Made by a program: the position numbers and the translations under genes
Notes under the pieces: generated by a model
The model's database searches: none
Told to the model about the DNA's origin: nothing
The model's input: the letters and a program-made list of their open reading frames with translations, nothing else
From: Knoellia flava TL1
Lineage (GTDB): Bacteria > Actinomycetota > Actinomycetes > Actinomycetales > Dermatophilaceae
Length of the DNA stretch: 64,000 bases
Direction of reading: 5' to 3'
Assembly: GCF_000768675.1 (NCBI RefSeq)
Contig: NZ_AVPI01000087.1
Coordinates: 1-64,000, forward strand
Part shown: positions 46,912 through 55,556 of the stretch, in pieces
Layout: each line of letters starts with the position of its first letter
How positions within the stretch are numbered: position 1 is the stretch's first letter

Positions 46912-47340
46912 TCACCACGTCCCTTCGGTGGGTCGCGTCGCAAGTGGGGGAGTGTCGTCGCCGTCGTGCAGCGAGGGGTTGTCGGCGGCGACCTCGGCGT
47001 TGAGCGCACCGGTCGTGGACGCGTCGGCACCCCACATGTGCGACGAGGACGCGTCGACCTTGGCCCGCACGTCCTCGTGCGCCGCCGTGATGGCGGCGAG
47101 CACGGCGGGGCCGACGACGCGGCCACCGCGCGCGGCGACGATGTCGCTCACGGCCAGACCGGTGAGCACACCTTGCAGGTCGACCTCGGCGACCACCCGG
47201 CCGGCGGCGGCGGTCCCGCGGCCGGTGGTGGCCAGCACCTCGTCGCGCCACCGGTCGACCGTCGCCGGCCGCTCCTCCGCCTCGCTCGTCTGGGCCTGGA
47301 TCCGCGCCAGGATCTGCTGCGCGACGTCGTCGGAGCTCAT
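46912..47340 (-). CDS. Second YbaB/EbfC-like protein
   Basis: 142 residues from the ATG with GAGGATGATG upstream. Same fold pattern: helix (about 1-25), strands AAGRVVAEVDLQGVLTGLAV, helix VLAAITAAHEDVRAKVD, then a disordered acidic tail. Paired with the downstream YbaB-like gene. Possible DNA-binding or chaperone role in secretion; not known. Confidence 0.6.
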   Translation of the reverse strand: MSSDDVAQQILARIQAQTSEAEERPATVDRWRDEVLATTGRGTAAAGRVVAEVDLQGVLTGLAVSDIVAARGGRVVGPAVLAAITAAHEDVRAKVDASSSHMWGADASTTGALNAEVAADNPSLHDGDDTPPLATRPTEGTW

Positions 47341-47404
47341 GACATCATCCTCACATCAGGACGGCGGGCAGTCTCGCCGTGGGGGTCGACAGGAGAGTGG
47401 GCGC

Positions 47405-47731
47405 ATGGATCCGGCTCCCGAGGGCTCGAACGACATCTACGTCTGGTCGCTGACGTTCTTCGGCGTGATCTGGGCGCTCTTCGCGGTGCCGTGGGTGTTT
47501 CACCTCGTGCGCGCGGTGGCGGCGCACAACCCGTGGCTGCCGTTCGAGCGCAAACCGAGCGGTGGATACACCTTCATGGCGCAGAACCGCTGGTTCGCGG
47601 CATTCCGTGCACCGCAGCCCGAGGCGCGGACGACGACCGGGCTCGTGGTGCGCCACGTCGTCTGGCTCTGGGTCATCGGTGTCCTGTCCTACCTGCCGAT
47701 CGACGTGCTCGTCCAGCTGCTCCGCCGCTGA
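47405..47731 (+). CDS. Small membrane protein with WLPF...NRW signature
   Basis: 108 residues from the ATG with AGGAGAG upstream. Membrane helices at about 12-36 (YVWSLTFFGVIWALFAVPWV) and about 82-104 (VVWLWVIGVLSYLPIDVLV). Between them NPWLPFERKPSGGYTFMAQN and RWFAAFRA. The gene at 61719 encodes the same plan (WLPFTERPDGGWGPLAANRW), so these are paralogues 14 kb apart. Lies between YbaB-like and EspC-like genes, so an ESX-linked role is possible. Confidence 0.65.
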   Translation: MDPAPEGSNDIYVWSLTFFGVIWALFAVPWVFHLVRAVAAHNPWLPFERKPSGGYTFMAQNRWFAAFRAPQPEARTTTGLVVRHVVWLWVIGVLSYLPIDVLVQLLRR

Positions 47732-47768
47732 CTGACAACCCGACAACCCCACCGCCGACGAGGCCCGG

Positions 47769-49080
47769 TCAGTCGTCGTCGGTGCCGGTCTGACCCGCCT
47801 GCGATCCGGCGTTGACCGTCGAGTCGCGCCAGGGGAGGTTCCCGGGGATCTCGACGAGGTTGTCCCACGGAGTCTTGGCGTGGTCGCCCCGAGGTGGGGT
47901 CCAGCCGGGTGGGGGGCGCCAGGGCCCCGCCGGCACCGGTGCTCCCGGCGGTCCACCGTGCCGCGGCGTGTAGAGATGCGGGTTCGGGGTGATCTTGTTG
48001 AGGAAGCGCAGGATGTCGTCGCCGAAGCCCTTGAGAGCCTTGAGCAGGCTGGCGAGCTTGGTGCCCGACTTCGTGAGGGCGGTGACGTAGCGGGAGCACT
48101 TGCCGACGACGGAGGCGATGCGCGTCGCGATCTGGCTGCAGACCCACGGGATGAGGGTGCCGAGCGAGAGCACTGTCTGGGCAACCCAGCTGAGGATCGC
48201 CCCGACGAGCGAGGAGAGGATGGTCGCGCAGGAAGCTGTGGACGAACGAGACCACCATGGCCACGAGGTCCATCGCCTGTGCCGCGCCCTCGCTGCTGCC
48301 CTTGAGGCGTCGGAGTGTCGTGATGCGGGCGTCGGCCTGGGCTCGGTAGGACGAGATGGCATCGCCCGACATCCAGGCGATCTTGTCGAGCGAGTCCTGC
48401 CACGACTGCGCCAGCGGCTCCATGCCGCCCGCGATGTTGGCCCAGCTCTCGCCCTTGGCCGCCACCGACTCGGGGTTGCCGGCCACGTCGTTGAACCAGT
48501 CCTTGATGGGGTTGAGGTGGTCAAGGGCCCAGCCGATCCCTGCCGCGAGGAGGGACCCGAGCGGGTCGGCAGCCGTCGCGGCTGCGTCGAGCACGGTCGA
48601 GACACCGGAGAGCGCTGCGTCGACCCAGTTGCCCGAGCAGAGCGCGTTGATCGTCGTCGATCCGCTGTCGAGGATGCCGGCGCCGGAGAGGATGCTGCGC
48701 TCGGACGGTGAGGCGGCATAGGAGGGCCCGATGCTCGCACCCCCACCACCGCCACCACCACTGCTGGGAGCCGGGCCGATCACGGGAACCGTCGGCTTGA
48801 GGAGGAAGGCGGCCATGTCGTCGTCGACGTCGTAGCGGTCGGCCATGTGGTTGAGGCCGTTCTCGACCTGACCGGTGCCGGTGTGCGCGGCGTTGATCGC
48901 GTCCCACACCGCATCGACCGAGCCGGTGACGGCCCCGGGCAGCCCGAGGAGCCCCAGCAGCGCGCCATAGGCCTCGGCGTCCGGCGCGCCGGCGTCGCTC
49001 ATGACGGCCAGGTTGCCCTGGACACCGCCGACGGCGGTGGCGTGCGTCCTGATCTGCTCCGTGTCGACGTTGAATGTCAT
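47769..49080 (-). CDS. EspC-like type VII secretion target, apparently frameshifted
   Basis: Starts MTFNVDTEQIRTHATAVGGV; the first ~95 residues (YGALLGLLGLPGAVTG, NAAHTGTGQVENGLNHMADR) resemble EspC-family ESX-1 secretion-associated proteins. Then a Gly-rich linker and amphipathic/hydrophobic segments. After VVSFVHSF the reading continues naturally in the next frame (CATILSSLVGAILSWVAQTV ... GTDDD, stop at 47769). The shift lies at the GG at 48231-48232: removing one base joins both parts. Without it the first frame runs on in unlikely Arg/Pro-rich sequence to 47689 and overlaps the convergent gene. Real mutation or sequencing error cannot be told apart. Confidence 0.6.
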
Positions 49081-49144
49081 CCGCGCTCCCTCTCGGCTGG
49101 CGCCGGCCCACCCCCGGTGGAGTGCGTCGCCTCGCCGACCAGAC

Positions 49145-49150
49145 GATACT
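49145..49150 (+). promoter_or_regulatory. -10 element GATACT, leaderless start
   Basis: GATACT ends 6 nt before the GTG at 49157, in the 76-nt gap to the divergent EspC-like gene. Confidence 0.45.
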
Positions 49151-49156
49151 GAGGCG

Positions 49157-49714
49157 GTGACGGACGCTCAATGGGGAGGACTCCCCGCCCCGGTCGTGGT
49201 GCGACCTCCGACGTGGATGAGGTGGCTCGGGCCACCGCTGCTCCTCGGCACCTGGGTCCTCTTCCTCTCACCGGTCGTGCTCGCCGTCCGCGAACGGGAC
49301 TGGATGGCACACGTGCGTGACTCCGGGCTCGGGGTGGGAGGCGCCCTCGTGGGGTGGTTCATCCTCGCCGTGCTGCTCGTCGTCATCCCGCCGGCGATCA
49401 AGGTGCTCCTCACCTACCGCACGGTCCTCGATGCCGGCGGTGTCGACCCTCCCTTGGGGCGTGCCCGGGTCGACCTCGGAGAGGTCCGGAAGATCAGGTG
49501 GGTCCCCCAGGGCGGCCCTGTCAACGCCGCCAACCGACCCGAGCGCTTCGAGGTCATCAGCGAGCAGTCGGGGCTCGTCGCGCGGGTGGCCCGTGGGGAG
49601 GCCGACTGGGGTGCAACCCAGGCTGTCCTGCGCCACTGGGCGCGTCAGCGACCCGAGATCGTCGAGGACGAGCCGACTGCTGCAGCCCTCGCGGGTGGGA
49701 GCATCGACTCGTGA
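49157..49714 (+). CDS. Membrane protein with PH-like cytoplasmic domain
   Basis: 185 residues. Two hydrophobic helices (about 20-42, WLGPPLLLGTWVLFLSPVVL; about 60-85, ALVGWFILAVLLVVIPPAI) and then a beta-rich soluble part (TYRTVLDAGGVDPPLGRARV, EVRKIRWVPQGG) as in bacterial PH-domain membrane proteins. The last four bases overlap the start of the substrate-binding protein gene. Divergent from the EspC-like gene, so it may belong to the same set. Function unknown. Confidence 0.6.
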   Translation: MTDAQWGGLPAPVVVRPPTWMRWLGPPLLLGTWVLFLSPVVLAVRERDWMAHVRDSGLGVGGALVGWFILAVLLVVIPPAIKVLLTYRTVLDAGGVDPPLGRARVDLGEVRKIRWVPQGGPVNAANRPERFEVISEQSGLVARVARGEADWGATQAVLRHWARQRPEIVEDEPTAAALAGGSIDS

Positions 49715-50424
49715 CCGGACCCCTCGACCTCGCTCCCACCGGCGCGCTGCGCGCCTCGATCAACCTCGGCAATGCGGTGCTCACCAACGGCTCGTCCGAG
49801 TCGCCCGGGGGCATCAGCGTCGACATCGCGCACGAGCTCGGCAGTCGCCTCGGCGTCCCCGTGGAGCTCGTGCTCTGGGACGCCGCGCGCAAGTCGGTCG
49901 ACGCCGTTCGCGACGGCGAGGCAGACGTCTGCTTCCTCGCCGTCGACCCGGTCCGCGCGGAGGAGCTCGCCTTCACGTCGCCCTACGTCCTCATCGAGGG
50001 CGCGTATGCCGTCCGCGACGACTCGTCGCTGCGCGCGGCCGACGAGGTCGACCGGGACGGCATACGGATCGGGGTCAAGACGGGCTCGGCCTACGACCTC
50101 CACCTCACCCGCGAGATCACGTCGGCCGAGATCGTGCGCGGCCCCGACGGCATCGACGTCTTCGAGGAGCAGGGGCTCGAGGTGGCTGCCGGTGTCGCAC
50201 AACCGATCGCGGCCTACGTCGAGGCACACCCGGGGCTGCGTGTCCTTGAGGGGGCGTTCATGCAGATCCCGCAGGCGGTGGCCGTGTCACGTCGCCACGA
50301 CGAGGCGACCGTCGCGTGGGTGCGCGGAGCCGTCGACGAGCTCATCGACAGCGGGTGGGTCGCCGAGGCGCTGGCCCGGCACGGCCAGGACCCAGGACTC
50401 GCCGCCCCGGCTGCCGGTCACTGA
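49711..50424 (+). CDS. Amino-acid-type substrate-binding protein without signal peptide
   Basis: 237 residues from a GTG in a GTGA overlap. Type II periplasmic-binding fold (SBP_bac_3): GALRASINLGNAVLTNG, GGISVDIAHELGSRLGVPVEL, DVCFLAVDPVRAEELAFTSP and IRIGVKTGSAYDLHL. The family normally has a signal peptide or lipobox; here the fold starts within ten residues of the start codon and there is no hydrophobic stretch, and no permease or ATPase gene follows. It could be a cytosolic sensor or solute binder, or depend on the membrane protein it is coupled to. Convergent with the GntR gene. Confidence 0.75.
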   Translation: MTGPLDLAPTGALRASINLGNAVLTNGSSESPGGISVDIAHELGSRLGVPVELVLWDAARKSVDAVRDGEADVCFLAVDPVRAEELAFTSPYVLIEGAYAVRDDSSLRAADEVDRDGIRIGVKTGSAYDLHLTREITSAEIVRGPDGIDVFEEQGLEVAAGVAQPIAAYVEAHPGLRVLEGAFMQIPQAVAVSRRHDEATVAWVRGAVDELIDSGWVAEALARHGQDPGLAAPAAGH

Positions 50425-50465
50425 CCGAGCCGCCCCGCCATCGACGACCGTCGAGGTCGAGTTGC

Positions 50466-51170
50466 TCAGGAGCGGGGGAGTGATCCCGATGATCCTGCGT
50501 CGCTGGACGGACCGAGGCTGACCTCGAGCTCGGCCACGGTGACCTCGCGCGCGGCGAGGACGTGCTCCTCCGCCAGGGCGCCGGCGAGCGCCGGGTCGCC
50601 GGCCGCGACGGCCTCGATGATGCTGCGGTGCTCGGCGAGCGCGGCCTCCCGGCGCTCGGGCGAGGCGTTGCTGAACCTGCGGTAGCGCGCGAGCTGACCC
50701 TCGATCTGGGCGAGGACCCGTGAGGCCCAGGCGTGGTCGGCGATGCGCTCCAGCTCGACGTGGATCGCGTGGCCGGACTCCATCGCCCCGTTGGCGAGAC
50801 CGGCGAGCGCCTCGTTGCGGTGCAGCAACGCCATGAGCCGGTCGACGTCCGCGGGCTCCGCTCGTTCGGCCGCAGCCGCCGCGACGAGACCCTCGAGTCG
50901 GGCGCGGACGGCATACAGCTCGGCGGCGTCCCGCGGGGTGAGCCGGCGCACGACCATGCCACCGGTCGGGAGCTGCTCGAGCAGCTCCTCGGCGAGGAGC
51001 AGGCGCAGCGCCTCGCGCAGCGGGGTGCGGCTCACCCCCAGCGACGTGGCGAGCTCGGCCTCGTTGAGGCGGCGTCCGGGCTCGAGCCGCATGTCCTGGA
51101 TGCGGTCGAGCAGCTCCTCGTAGACGAACTGGGCGCCACTGCGCCGGCGGGGGCTCGGGTTCGTCGCCAT
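50466..51170 (-). CDS. GntR/FCD-family transcription regulator
   Basis: 234 residues from the ATG at 51170. Winged HTH at about 12-75 (GRRLNEAELATSLGVSRTPL, REALRLLLAEELLEQL) and an all-helical FCD ligand domain with the metal-binding His/Asp pattern (HVELERIADH, AEHRSIIEAVAAGD). FCD regulators bind carboxylates or amino acids. The 16-bp palindrome at 51204 is its likely operator and would control both this gene and the divergent dehydrogenase operon, probably as a repressor released by the substrate. Confidence 0.9.
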   Translation of the reverse strand: MATNPSPRRRSGAQFVYEELLDRIQDMRLEPGRRLNEAELATSLGVSRTPLREALRLLLAEELLEQLPTGGMVVRRLTPRDAAELYAVRARLEGLVAAAAAERAEPADVDRLMALLHRNEALAGLANGAMESGHAIHVELERIADHAWASRVLAQIEGQLARYRRFSNASPERREAALAEHRSIIEAVAAGDPALAGALAEEHVLAAREVTVAELEVSLGPSSDAGSSGSLPRS

Positions 51171-51198
51171 GGGGGCATCGTGCCGGTGGAGTCGCGTC

Positions 51199-51228
51199 TT
51201 GTCTACTTGTATACAAGTATGCGAGTAT
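51199..51228 (+). promoter_or_regulatory. Promoter of the dehydrogenase operon with central operator
   Basis: TTGTCT (51199-51204), 18-bp spacer, GAGTAT (51223-51228), which ends 6 nt before the ATG at 51235. The operator palindrome fills the spacer, a classic repressor arrangement. Confidence 0.5.
51204..51219. promoter_or_regulatory. Perfect 16-bp palindrome, GntR operator candidate
   Basis: TACTTGTATACAAGTA, perfectly symmetric. Its core TTGTATACAA fits the FCD-GntR consensus (T-x-GT-x3-AC-x-A) and equals the site I recall for the malonate regulator MatR. Confidence 0.75.
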
Positions 51229-51234
51229 GGCTCC

Positions 51235-52314
51235 ATGACCTCGCGCACCGTCGAGCCCGCGGCACTCGCCGCCTTCCTCACCGACGTCACGCGCGCCCAC
51301 GGCGTCCCGTGGGACGACGCCGCGCTCCTCGCGGACACGCTCCTCGTCGCCGAGCTGTGGGGGCACCCGTCCCACGGCGCCATCCGGCTGCCGTGGTACC
51401 TCGCGCGGCTCCGCAGTGGCGCGATGCGGGCGGTGACCGAGGTCGAGACGGTCCGTGACACGGGCAGCGTCGTCGTCCTCGACGGACACGACGGCCTCGG
51501 CCAGGTCGTCGCGCAGCGTGCGGTGGAGCTCGGCGTCGAGCGCGCGCGCACGCACGGCATCTGCGCGGTCGCCGTGCGCCGGTCGGGTCACTTCGGGACC
51601 GCCGCCTACTTCACGAGGTATGCCGCGGAGCGAGGCTGCGTCGCGATCCTCGCCACGAACGCCTCGCCGGCCATGGCTCCGTGGGGCGGGCGGACCAAGC
51701 TCGTCGGCACGAACCCGTGGTCGATCGCCGCGCCCGGGCCCGACGGTGACGTCCTCGTCATGGACATGGCCAACACGGCGGTCGCGCGCGGCAAGGTCTA
51801 TGTCGCCGCCGACCGTGGCGAGCCGATCCCCGATGGCTGGGGAGCCCGGGCCGACGGGACGCCGACCACCGACCCTCGCGAGGCGATCGAGGGGCTCATC
51901 TCGCCGGTCGGGGGTGCCAAGGGCTACGTCATGGCGTTCATGTTCGACGTCCTGGCCGGGGTGCTCACCGGGAGCGCCTTCGGGTCCGACGTCGTCGGTC
52001 CCTACCGGCCCGAGGGCGCGAGCGGCGCCGGGCACCTCCTCATCACGCTCGACGTCGCAGCCGTGGCCGACCCCGACGACTACGCCGCGCGCGTGGCCGC
52101 CCTCGTGGCACAGGTCCGCGGCAGCGAGGCCGCTGCCTGGTCCGACGGCGTGCTCACCCCGGGCGAGCTCGAGGACCGCAGCCGGCGACGCGCGGAGGCG
52201 GACGGCATACGGGTCTCGGAGCAGACCTGGTCCGAGCTCACGACGCTCGCGGACGCCACGGGGGTCCCCCTGCCACCTGCCTTCGACACCACCACGACCA
52301 AGGAGCACGCATGA
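51235..52314 (+). CDS. Malate/L-lactate/sulfolactate dehydrogenase family (Ldh2-type)
   Basis: 359 residues. Distinct NAD(P)-dependent 2-hydroxy-acid dehydrogenase family (malate, ureidoglycolate, (R)-sulfolactate, diketogulonate). Visible: WGHPSHGAIRLPWY, GICAVAVRRSGHFGTAAYFT with the catalytic His, LATNASPAMAPWGG and KLVGTNPWSIAAPG, GGAKGYVMAFMFDVLAGVLT. First gene of a five-gene operon with 4-nt overlaps throughout. The exact acid is not predictable; the operon suggests a C3/C4 hydroxy-acid pathway. Confidence 0.88.
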   Translation: MTSRTVEPAALAAFLTDVTRAHGVPWDDAALLADTLLVAELWGHPSHGAIRLPWYLARLRSGAMRAVTEVETVRDTGSVVVLDGHDGLGQVVAQRAVELGVERARTHGICAVAVRRSGHFGTAAYFTRYAAERGCVAILATNASPAMAPWGGRTKLVGTNPWSIAAPGPDGDVLVMDMANTAVARGKVYVAADRGEPIPDGWGARADGTPTTDPREAIEGLISPVGGAKGYVMAFMFDVLAGVLTGSAFGSDVVGPYRPEGASGAGHLLITLDVAAVADPDDYAARVAALVAQVRGSEAAAWSDGVLTPGELEDRSRRRAEADGIRVSEQTWSELTTLADATGVPLPPAFDTTTTKEHA

Positions 52315-52640
52315 TCTCGCTCGTCGTCCGCCTGGACGTCATCCCCGAGCGCCGCGAGGAGTTCCTCGAGGCCATCACGGCCAACGCGGCCTCGACCTTC
52401 GCGGACGAGCCGGGGTGCCTGCGCTTCGACGTGTGCCGGTCGCAGAGCGACCCGGACCACTTCGTCCTCTACGAGATCTACCGCGACGAGGCCGCGCTCG
52501 CGGCCCACCGGGAGGCGCCGCACTTCGGGCGGTGGCGCGAGGCCGTCGCGCGCACGGTCGTCCCGGGCAGCCAGGTCAACACCATCACCGAGCTCGTCGT
52601 CGCGCACCGTGAGACCGACAAGGCCGAGGTGGCGTCATGA
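52311..52640 (+). CDS. ABM-domain (antibiotic biosynthesis monooxygenase-like) protein
   Basis: 109 residues. Single alpha+beta ferredoxin-like ABM domain: LVVRLDVIPERREEFLEAI, EPGCLRFDVCRSQSDP, FVLYEIYRDEAALAAHREAP. Such small dimeric enzymes or aldehyde/quinone-binding proteins often accompany carbohydrate or aromatic acid catabolism. Overlaps its neighbours by 4 nt on both sides. Confidence 0.88.
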   Translation: MISLVVRLDVIPERREEFLEAITANAASTFADEPGCLRFDVCRSQSDPDHFVLYEIYRDEAALAAHREAPHFGRWREAVARTVVPGSQVNTITELVVAHRETDKAEVAS

Positions 52641-53704
52641 GGATCCTCGTGCTGCCCGGCGACGCCATCGGGCCGGAGATCGCCGCCGCGACCGAGCGGG
52701 TGCTGAGGGCCGCCGACGACACGTTCGGCCTCGGCCTCGAGCTCGAGCACCGTGACATCGGCTGGGCGGCGCACGAGGCCGTCGGCGAGACGATGCCCCG
52801 CGACGTCCTCGACCGCGTCGGAGAGGTGGACGGCACGATCCTCGGACCTGTCTCGCACCTCGACTACCCCTCGCGCGCCGAGGGTGGCTGGAACCCGTCG
52901 GCGGCGATCCGCACGACCTACCGCCTCTACTCCAACATCCGCCCGGTGCGGAGCCTCCCGGACCTCACCGTCCTGCCTGAGCCGCTCGACCTCGTCATCG
53001 TCCGCGAGAACACCGAGGGGTTCTACAGCGACCGCAACATGGTCGCCGGGAGCGGCGAGTTCATGCCGGACGAGGACCTCGCCCTGTCGGTGCGCAAGGT
53101 CTCGCGGCGGGCGTGCAACGCCGTCGCCGAGGAGGCCTTCCGCCTCGCGGGTGGACGCCGTGGCCGTGTCACCGCCGTGCACAAGGCGAACGTCCTCACG
53201 CTCTCGGACGGGCTCTTCCTCGACGAGGTCCGGGCCGTGGCCGCGCGCCATCCCGAGGTCGAGCTGCGCGAGCTCATCGTCGACGCCGCGACTGCCCACC
53301 TCGTGCGCTCGCCGGGGGAGTTCGACGTCGTCGTGACGACGAACATGTTCGGCGACATCCTCAGCGACCTCGCCTGCGCGCTGTCGGGAAGCCTCGGCCT
53401 CGGCGGGTCGCTCAACGTCGGTGGCGGGGTCGCGGTGGCCCAGGCACAGCACGGCTCGGCACCGGACATCGCCGGACAGGGGGTCGCCAACCCGACCTCG
53501 CTCATCCTGTCGGCCACGATGCTGCTCCGCTGGTGGGGCCGGCGGAGCGGTGCCGAGCAGTTCGAGCGGGCTGCCGACGCCGTCGACGCGGCCGTCGACG
53601 CCTGCCTCACCGACCCCGCGACACGGACCCGCGACCTGCGCGGGAACCTCGACACCGACCAGTTCACCTCAGCCCTCCTCACGACGCTGGAGACCGCCCG
53701 ATGA
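52637..53704 (+). CDS. Isocitrate/isopropylmalate/tartrate dehydrogenase family protein
   Basis: 355 residues. Beta-decarboxylating dehydrogenase: LPGDAIGPEIAAATERVL, NIRPVRSLPDL, VIVRENTEGFYSDRN, VHKANVLTLSDGLFLDEV, TNMFGDILSDLACALSGSLG. The chromosome must have leuB and icd elsewhere; location in a hydroxy-acid operon under a GntR regulator argues for a tartrate/malate-type substrate. Assignment to tartrate dehydrogenase is inference. Confidence 0.85.
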   Translation: MRILVLPGDAIGPEIAAATERVLRAADDTFGLGLELEHRDIGWAAHEAVGETMPRDVLDRVGEVDGTILGPVSHLDYPSRAEGGWNPSAAIRTTYRLYSNIRPVRSLPDLTVLPEPLDLVIVRENTEGFYSDRNMVAGSGEFMPDEDLALSVRKVSRRACNAVAEEAFRLAGGRRGRVTAVHKANVLTLSDGLFLDEVRAVAARHPEVELRELIVDAATAHLVRSPGEFDVVVTTNMFGDILSDLACALSGSLGLGGSLNVGGGVAVAQAQHGSAPDIAGQGVANPTSLILSATMLLRWWGRRSGAEQFERAADAVDAAVDACLTDPATRTRDLRGNLDTDQFTSALLTTLETAR

Positions 53705-54150
53705 CCGACCGCACCACGCCCGCCGCCCCCGAGGCGCCCAACCTGCTCGTCCGCCCCGACGACGTCGAGCCCTTCGACCGCGGCAACGGAGTCCGCACCA
53801 TCCCCTACGTCGGGAAGTGGAACTGCGAGACCAACCGGGTGACGACCGGGCAGACCCAGTTCGCCGAGGGCACCGGCCTGCCGCTGCACAGCCACAACGT
53901 CGAGGAGTCGGTGCTCATCCTCGAGGGCGAGGCCGTCGCCGAGATCGACGGCGAGGAGTTCGAGCTCGTCGCCGGGGAGGCCACGTGGGTCCCGGCCGGT
54001 GTGCCGCACCGGTTCTACAACCGCGGCACCGGCACCATGCGGATCTACTGGGTCTACGGCGGTCGTGACGTCACGCGGACCATCACCGCGACCGGCGAGA
54101 TCTTCGAGCACCTCTCCGAGTCCGACCGGGGCGGACTGAGCACGCCGTGA
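53701..54150 (+). CDS. Cupin-domain protein
   Basis: 149 residues from the ATG at 53701. Conserved cupin motifs: GTGLPLHSHNVEESVLILEG (motif 1, metal-binding His and Glu) and VPAGVPHRFYNRG (motif 2, His). Single-domain, cytoplasmic. Could be a metal-dependent isomerase, dioxygenase or small-molecule sensor for the pathway. Coupled on both sides by 4-nt overlaps. Confidence 0.88.
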   Translation: MTDRTTPAAPEAPNLLVRPDDVEPFDRGNGVRTIPYVGKWNCETNRVTTGQTQFAEGTGLPLHSHNVEESVLILEGEAVAEIDGEEFELVAGEATWVPAGVPHRFYNRGTGTMRIYWVYGGRDVTRTITATGEIFEHLSESDRGGLSTP

Positions 54151-55556
54151 CGACCGCGGACACCGTCATCGAGACCATCGACCCGACGACCGGGACGCCG
54201 CTCGCGACCCATCCGGTCATGGACGACGCCGCGATCGAGTCCGCCGTCGCCGAGGTGGACCAGGCCGCCCGGACCTGGGGTGCCTCCTCGGTCGAGGAGC
54301 GCGCCGCGTTCCTCACCGCGATCGCGGACTCCCTTGTCGCACAGCGGGACTCGCTCGCCGAGCTCATCACGTCCGAGATGGGCAAGCCCCTGCGCGAGGC
54401 GCGTGGTGAGGTCGACAAGTCCGCGACCACGGCCCGCTGGTACGCCGACAACCTCGAGCGCCTGCTCGAGCCCCGGCAGGTCGACGTGGGCGACGGCGCG
54501 CAGGCCTGGGTGACGCGCGAGCCCATCGGGCCCGTGCTCGCCGTCATGCCGTGGAACTTCCCGCTGTGGCAGGTGATGCGCTTCGTCCTCCCGGCGCTGG
54601 GAGCCGGCAACACGGTGCTGCTCAAGCACTCACCCAACGTCACCGGGTGCGCGCTGGCGATCGAGTCGCTCGTGCGCGACTCCGCTCCGGCCGGCGACGT
54701 TCCTCACGGCGTCCTGCGCACCCTCGTCGTCGACGAGCCACGCGTGCCCGAGGTGACCGAGCGGCTCGTCGCCGACCCACGCGTGGCCGGGGTGACGCTC
54801 ACGGGCAGCAACCGCGCGGGAGCTGCCGTCGGCGCCGCGGCCGGTCGAGCGGTCAAGCCCTCGGTCCTCGAGCTCGGCGGGTCGGACGCGTTCGTCGTGC
54901 TCTCGGACGCCGACGTGCCGGCGGCCGCCGACGCCGCGGTGCGGGCGAGGTTCCACAACGCCGGTCAGTCCTGCGTGTGCGCCAAGCGGTTCGTCGTCGC
55001 CGCAGAGGTCGCCGACGCCTTCGTCGACCGCTTCCTCCTGGGCGTCGCCGGGCTCCGTGTCGGCGACCCCACCGACGAGTCCGTCGACGTCGGCCCGATG
55101 GCACGCGACGACCTCCGGACGGAGATCCAGCGCCAGGTCGACGCCTCGGTGGTCGGCGGTGCGAGGCTCCTCGCCGGCGGCTCGGCGGTCGAGGGTGAGG
55201 GATGGTTCTTCGAGCCGACGGTGCTCACCGTCGACGGCCCCGGCGTCCCCGCGTTCGACGAGGAGACGTTCGGCCCGCTCGCCGCCATCGTCGTCGCGAA
55301 GGACGACGAGGACGCGGCACGCCTCGCCGGCGCGACGGCATACGGGCTGGGTCTGTCGGTGTGGAGCGCCTCGACCGAGCGCGCCGTGGCGCTGGCGCGG
55401 AAGGTGACCACGGGCGCGGTCTTCGTCAACGCGGTCGTCGCGTCCGACGTGCGCGTGCCCTTCGGCGGGACCAAGCAGTCGGGCTACGGTCGCGAGCTGT
55501 CGGCCGAGGGCATGTATGCCTTCATGAACCAGCGGACCTACTGGGCCGCGCGCTGA
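54147..55556 (+). CDS. NAD(P)-dependent aldehyde dehydrogenase
   Basis: 469 residues, of the succinate-semialdehyde dehydrogenase-like branch. Visible: MPWNFPLWQVMRFVLPALGA, TLTGSNRAGAAVG, the general-base Glu in VLELGGSDAFVV, the catalytic Cys in NAGQSCVCAKRFV, and EETFGPLAAIVV. Last gene of the GntR-controlled operon; it would oxidise an aldehyde made by the upstream dehydrogenases. Its end overlaps the convergent response-regulator gene by 19 nt. Confidence 0.92.
   Translation: MTTADTVIETIDPTTGTPLATHPVMDDAAIESAVAEVDQAARTWGASSVEERAAFLTAIADSLVAQRDSLAELITSEMGKPLREARGEVDKSATTARWYADNLERLLEPRQVDVGDGAQAWVTREPIGPVLAVMPWNFPLWQVMRFVLPALGAGNTVLLKHSPNVTGCALAIESLVRDSAPAGDVPHGVLRTLVVDEPRVPEVTERLVADPRVAGVTLTGSNRAGAAVGAAAGRAVKPSVLELGGSDAFVVLSDADVPAAADAAVRARFHNAGQSCVCAKRFVVAAEVADAFVDRFLLGVAGLRVGDPTDESVDVGPMARDDLRTEIQRQVDASVVGGARLLAGGSAVEGEGWFFEPTVLTVDGPGVPAFDEETFGPLAAIVVAKDDEDAARLAGATAYGLGLSVWSASTERAVALARKVTTGAVFVNAVVASDVRVPFGGTKQSGYGRELSAEGMYAFMNQRTYWAAR

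Noticed and set aside
47689-47768. C-terminal extension of the EspC-like frame to 47689
   Set aside because: Arg-rich, unlike the protein, and overlaps the end of the convergent membrane-protein gene; the other frame ends naturally at 47769.
52637-53704. leuB (leucine biosynthesis)
   Set aside because: Embedded in a GntR-controlled catabolic operon without other leu genes, so a hydroxy-acid dehydrogenase is more likely.
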